From contig CAKUPC010000002.1 in NCBI GenBank assembly GCA_934675095.1, forward strand, positions 62,001 through 126,000: a stretch of 64,000 bases of DNA. The letters run 5' to 3'. Made by a program: the position numbers and the translations under genes. The stretch comes from an uncultured Bacteroidales bacterium. Its GTDB lineage: Bacteria; Bacteroidota; Bacteroidia; Bacteroidales; UBA932. The notes under the pieces were generated by a model, which worked only from the letters and a program-made list of their open reading frames with translations, made no database searches and was not told where the DNA came from. Below are positions 61,108 to 64,000 of this stretch, in pieces; position 1 is the stretch's first letter; every line of letters starts with the position of its first letter.

Positions 61108-61200
61108 CAGGTTGAAACGGCTGATGCCGGGATTGTGTCTGGACATCTTGGCCGTCTCGCGTCATTTTGAGGCATATTTTATATAGAAGTCATAAGGGTC

Positions 61201-62226
61201 ATGAAAGAGAAGATTGATGCGATTCTCTCTGAAATAGAGGGACTTAAAGGTCTTAAGGAACAGGAAATAGAGGCTGCGAGGGTCCGGCTTCTCGGAAAGA
61301 AGGGCGAGATTACCCAGCTTTTCGACGAATTCCGCGGGGTCGCTCCTGAAATGAAGCGCGAGTTCGGTCAGAAGCTGAACCAGCTGAAGCAGGCGGCCAC
61401 GGCGAAGATTGAGGAGCTCAGGGCAGCCGCCGAGTCGCAGCAGGCGGCGTCCGCTCCGTCGTTCGACTGTACGCTCCCCGGTGACCCCGTCGCTCTCGGC
61501 TCCCGCCACCCGGTCTCGCTCGTCCGTGAGGAAATCGTCGAGATATTCCGCAAGTTCGGCTACGATGTCGCTGAGGGACCGGAAATCGAGGATGACTATC
61601 ACGTGTTCGAGGCCCTGAATTTCCCGCCGGAGCACCCCGCTCGCGATATGCAGGACACCTTCTTCGTGACTTCCGGCCATAATCCGGTTCTTCTCCGCAC
61701 CCACACGTCTTCTGTTCAGGTGCGCGCAATGGAGAAGCTTCCGCTCCCAATCCGCATCGTCTGCCCGGGCAGGGTATTCCGCAACGAGGCCATCTCCGCC
61801 CGCGCACACTGCATCTTCCATCAGGTCGAGGGGCTCTACATCGACGAGGGCGTGACCTTTGCCGACATGAAGCAGGCCATCCTCCTCTTCGCCCGCGAGA
61901 TGTTCGGCCCGGAGACGAAAATCCGTATGCGTCCGTCCTACTTCCCGTTCACGGAACCGTCAGCCGAAGTTGACGTGAGCTGCAACATCTGCCACGGCAA
62001 GGGCTGCAACATCTGCAAGGGAACCGGCTGGCTCGAAATCCTCGGCTGTGGCATGGTCGATCCGAACGTCCTTGAAGCCTCCGGCATCGACAGCAAGAAG
62101 TACAGCGGCTTCGCCTTCGGCATGGGCGTCGAGCGCATAGCCATGCTGAAATGGCAGGTCAAGGACCTCCGCAACTACTTCGAGAACGACCTCCGCTTCC
62201 TCAAGGAATTCGAAACCTCCATCTGA
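61201..62226 (+). CDS. pheS: Phenylalanine--tRNA ligase alpha subunit
   Basis: 341 residues, catalytic subunit of the alpha2-beta2 class II enzyme. N-terminal coiled coil (VRLLGKKGEITQLFDEFRGVAPEMKREFGQKLNQLK), motif 1 around HPVSLVREEIVEIFRKFGYDVAEGPEIEDDYHVFEALNFP, motif 2 as FRNEAISARAHCIFHQVEGLYID, and the Cys-rich loop VSCNICHGKGCNICKGTGWLEILGCGMV. Motif 3 is FAFGMGVERIAMLKW. Complete. pheT is not beside it; the next gene downstream is a broken nuclease gene. Confidence 0.97.
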   Translation: MKEKIDAILSEIEGLKGLKEQEIEAARVRLLGKKGEITQLFDEFRGVAPEMKREFGQKLNQLKQAATAKIEELRAAAESQQAASAPSFDCTLPGDPVALGSRHPVSLVREEIVEIFRKFGYDVAEGPEIEDDYHVFEALNFPPEHPARDMQDTFFVTSGHNPVLLRTHTSSVQVRAMEKLPLPIRIVCPGRVFRNEAISARAHCIFHQVEGLYIDEGVTFADMKQAILLFAREMFGPETKIRMRPSYFPFTEPSAEVDVSCNICHGKGCNICKGTGWLEILGCGMVDPNVLEASGIDSKKYSGFAFGMGVERIAMLKWQVKDLRNYFENDLRFLKEFETSI

Positions 62227-62282
62227 CGGCAGGCACTTTTATCGGAACTTCATTTGCTTCCTGTTTTCCAAGGGGATTGCCA

Positions 62283-62711
62283 TCACCGGAGAGCCAGCAC
62301 GCTCTCCAGATTCATTCCCGTAATTTTCGCGACAAGTGTCGGCGCTATCCCGTTGTCCAGCGCCGGTTTTGCTGTATCCATAATCCCCTCTTTGCGCCCT
62401 TCTTCACGACCCGCCTTCTTTCCTCCGACCCAGGCCTCATAAATCAGTTCCTTGTTGTATTCCTTGTCCATAGCAACATTTATATAAAGTTTCTTCTGTT
62501 TTCTGTTGAAGTTGGCAATCCTCGCGGCGCTCATGAGCCGGCACATGACCTTGTCCCGGAAACCCTCGGGAGCGCCGGTCAGTTCCCCGAGGTGCTTGAA
62601 CATATAGCACCAGCGGTCAAGGTCGGTAGTGCACTCCTCCGCGCTCTTGTCGAAAAATGCCAACGACGCGAAGATAACATTTATTGTTGAAGGAGCAACC
62701 TCGACACCCCG
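62283..62711 (-). pseudogene. C-terminal fragment of an Rpn-family (PD-(D/E)xK) nuclease/transposase
   Basis: The frame ends at TGA (62283-62285) and is open back to a stop at 62712-62714, giving about 142 codons without a good start (only TTG at 62663). FFDKSAEECTTDLDRWCYMFKHLGELTGAPEGF and the lysine-rich tail with GREEGRKEGIMDTAKPALDNGI are typical of the C-terminal third of Rpn-type proteins, which are about 300 residues. The N-terminal nuclease domain is missing. It is probably a decayed mobile gene. Confidence 0.6.
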
Positions 62712-62873
62712 TCATTTCATGATGTTTGACAGGATTGTTGCATCATTTATTCTCTTTTTATGTACCTACGATGCTCTTTCTTTGAGATTCGAGAATATGG
62801 TGTTCATCATAATCGTTTTATCTAAGTTTGCCGACCGCGACTATTTTCAGCAAGTATAAATATTCCGTAAAAT

Positions 62874-62904
62874 TTTGCCTATTAAAATTCAATCGCTATA
62901 TTTG
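62874..62904 (+). promoter_or_regulatory. Promoter of the small lipoprotein gene
   Basis: TTTG (62874-62877), 19 bp, TATATTTG (62897-62904): the best promoter match in the window. Transcription should start near 62911. The rest of the stretch 62712-62968 is A+T-rich and shows nothing else I can name. Confidence 0.65.
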
Positions 62905-62968
62905 TCTGATAGATAGTTACTTGGTGAGTTAAATTTTCCATACAGTTATATATTCATTTTGATGCGCT

Positions 62969-63379
62969 ATGAGATTTCATTTTGGATTATATCTTTGTTT
63001 GGTTCTGGTCTCGGCGCTTTTTTTAGGGTGTCAGAAAGCAGATTATACCATCCCTTTTAGCGGTCCGAATACTGTGTCAAGTGCGAAACAGCGTGTGGCA
63101 TTTGAAAAGTATCAGGATGCTGATGGATATGCGACAGGAATATTAAATCTTTATGTTCATTCGGAAGAGGGAGAATGTCTCTATAGTTATTCGCCGGGAG
63201 ACGACGAGATTGTGGCGCACCATGAATGCAAGTATGTCACTGTCGATGTCTATAAATATACGGTTATATTTGATCTCGAGCAGAATGACAGCGGTCATCC
63301 TTTGGATTTTGACATTGAACTGACAGCATCTCCAGGGATATTGTTGGCACCAATGATTTCATTCAGACAACAGCCCTGA
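62969..63379 (+). CDS. Small A+T-rich lipoprotein, function unknown
   Basis: 136 residues; lipoprotein signal VLVSALFLGCQKA. The mature part has alternating hydrophobic residues in short strands (KYVTVDVYKYTVIFDLEQN; LDFDIELTASPGILLAPMISF), suggesting a small beta-sandwich. No family recognised. Base composition is lower in G+C than the neighbouring housekeeping genes, as in the gene at 7734. Confidence 0.65.
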   Translation: MRFHFGLYLCLVLVSALFLGCQKADYTIPFSGPNTVSSAKQRVAFEKYQDADGYATGILNLYVHSEEGECLYSYSPGDDEIVAHHECKYVTVDVYKYTVIFDLEQNDSGHPLDFDIELTASPGILLAPMISFRQQP

Positions 63380-63421
63380 AAATCCGGCATGAAAGAGCAT
63401 GAGATTATACGGCTGCTTTTA

Positions 63422-63823
63422 TTATATCCCGAGGAGGTTCCGGAGGAGGAACCAGAGTAGGACGAGGAGCAATAGGGTGGCAATTAGTGCCTTGCTGCTG
63501 AATAGGGCGTAGAGTTTGGGGATGCGTTTGCGGAGGAGGACGGAAAGGGCAAGGAGAGCGAGGATTGGGAGGCTGATTATGAGAAAGGCGTTGTGATGGA
63601 AAGCCTGGGCGAAATCGAGGTTCAGGGTGCTGTGGAGGGCTCTTTGGAATCCGCAGAATGTACATCGCAAGCCGGTGAGGCGGTGGAAGAGGCATTGCGG
63701 GAACAAAGAGGACGACTCTGGGTCAATCGTGGCATAGAGAATCAACAAAGGCACTGCGCCGGCACCTGCTATGGTGGCGTACAGTGCTTTCTTCTTTGAT
63801 TCGGGGGTGAGTCCCATTGCCAT
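63422..63823 (-). CDS. DUF2752 membrane protein
   Basis: 133 residues with three hydrophobic helices (ALYATIAGAGAVPLLILYATI; AFLIISLPILALLALSVLL; ALIATLLLLVLLWFLL). The family motif is FHRLTGLRCTFCGFQRALHSTLNLDFAQAFHHNAF, with the paired cysteines CTFCG (Thr-Phe where Pro-Gly is usual). Function of the family is unknown. It and the next TM2-domain gene usually occur together in Bacteroidetes. Confidence 0.88.
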   Translation of the reverse strand: MAMGLTPESKKKALYATIAGAGAVPLLILYATIDPESSSLFPQCLFHRLTGLRCTFCGFQRALHSTLNLDFAQAFHHNAFLIISLPILALLALSVLLRKRIPKLYALFSSKALIATLLLLVLLWFLLRNLLGI

Positions 63824-63839
63824 GCGGAGAGGGCGGTCG

Positions 63840-64000
63840 CTATTTGAGCGTGCAGCCGTTGCCGTCTGTGTAGCTGTTGCAGAGAATCATGATGAAGTCC
63901 ACGATTGTCCAGATTCCGCAGCCTCCGGCCGTGAGCAGCATGACAATGCCAGACTTCGTGTTGCCTGTATAAAACCTGTGGATGCCGAGATAGCCAAGAA
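63840..64000 (-). CDS. TM2-domain membrane protein, C-terminal part (start outside window)
   Basis: About 53 C-terminal residues. LGYLGIHRFYTGNTKSGIVM followed by LLTAGGCGIWTIVDFIMIL is the TM2 domain: two membrane helices joined by a short polar turn. The protein ends CNSYTDGNGCTLK. The gene continues beyond the end of the window. It lies 16 bp upstream of the DUF2752 gene, in the same direction. Confidence 0.85.
   Translation of the reverse strand, partial: LGYLGIHRFYTGNTKSGIVMLLTAGGCGIWTIVDFIMILCNSYTDGNGCTLK

Overview
The window is chromosomal DNA of a member of the Bacteroidales with a G+C content somewhere in the fifties. Three things support this: two SusC/SusD outer-membrane uptake systems, many short lipoproteins with BACON, LamG or leucine-rich repeats, and promoters of the Bacteroidetes type (TTG or TTTG, 19-20 bp, TAnnTTTG). 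The genus cannot be fixed from this sequence.

Layout. 1-7484: housekeeping and cell-envelope genes (3' part of mfd, coaX, an outer-membrane barrel protein, a TPR protein, lptC, a PpiD/SurA-type foldase). 7495-12301: a structured intergenic repeat, an A+T-rich orphan gene, a secreted endonuclease/exonuclease/phosphatase-family protein, ychF, galK, a second copy of the repeat, and a relic of an ECF sigma factor. 12302-27123: a tight nine-gene operon with a SusC/SusD pair, surface lipoproteins rich in leucine-rich repeats, a lipoprotein subtilase, a DUF1573 protein and a lipocalin-like lipoprotein, but no carbohydrate-active enzyme. It looks like a system for proteinaceous substrates.

27115-48917 is a probable N-glycan utilization locus. 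It has an ECF sigma factor and FecR anti-sigma, a SusC with an N-terminal signalling domain, a SusD, a GH18-fold protein without the catalytic motif, a DUF1735-LamG protein, an apparently active GH18 endo-beta-N-acetylglucosaminidase, a BACON-LamG protein and a CotH-type kinase. After an inserted ATPase gene follow an inner-membrane sugar transporter, a GH130 phosphorylase and a GH92 alpha-mannosidase. The inferred flow is surface release of high-mannose glycan, import by SusC/D, trimming by GH92, transport of Man-GlcNAc by the MFS protein and phosphorolysis by GH130.

Two AAA+/DUF4143 ATPase genes (42580-43932 and 48999-50354) bracket the transporter-GH130-GH92 module. Each is preceded by three direct repeats about 33 bp apart, the middle one on the -33 promoter element and the last on the probable transcription start. 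The repeat core differs between the two genes. This is the most unusual signal in the window.

50497-64000: acyltransferase, HAD phosphatase, GH3-family protein, tRNA-Gly(GCC), a FISUMP lipoprotein, mannose-1-phosphate guanylyltransferase, YraN, MutS2, the diadenylate cyclase CdaA, a small secreted protein, pheS, a truncated Rpn-family nuclease, a small lipoprotein, a DUF2752 protein and the end of a TM2-domain protein. A dispersed palindromic element recurs at 32519-32600 (inside the SusD signal-peptide region), 45479-45540 and 60569-60599. Eight-G tracts lie in both susC genes and in the FISUMP gene.
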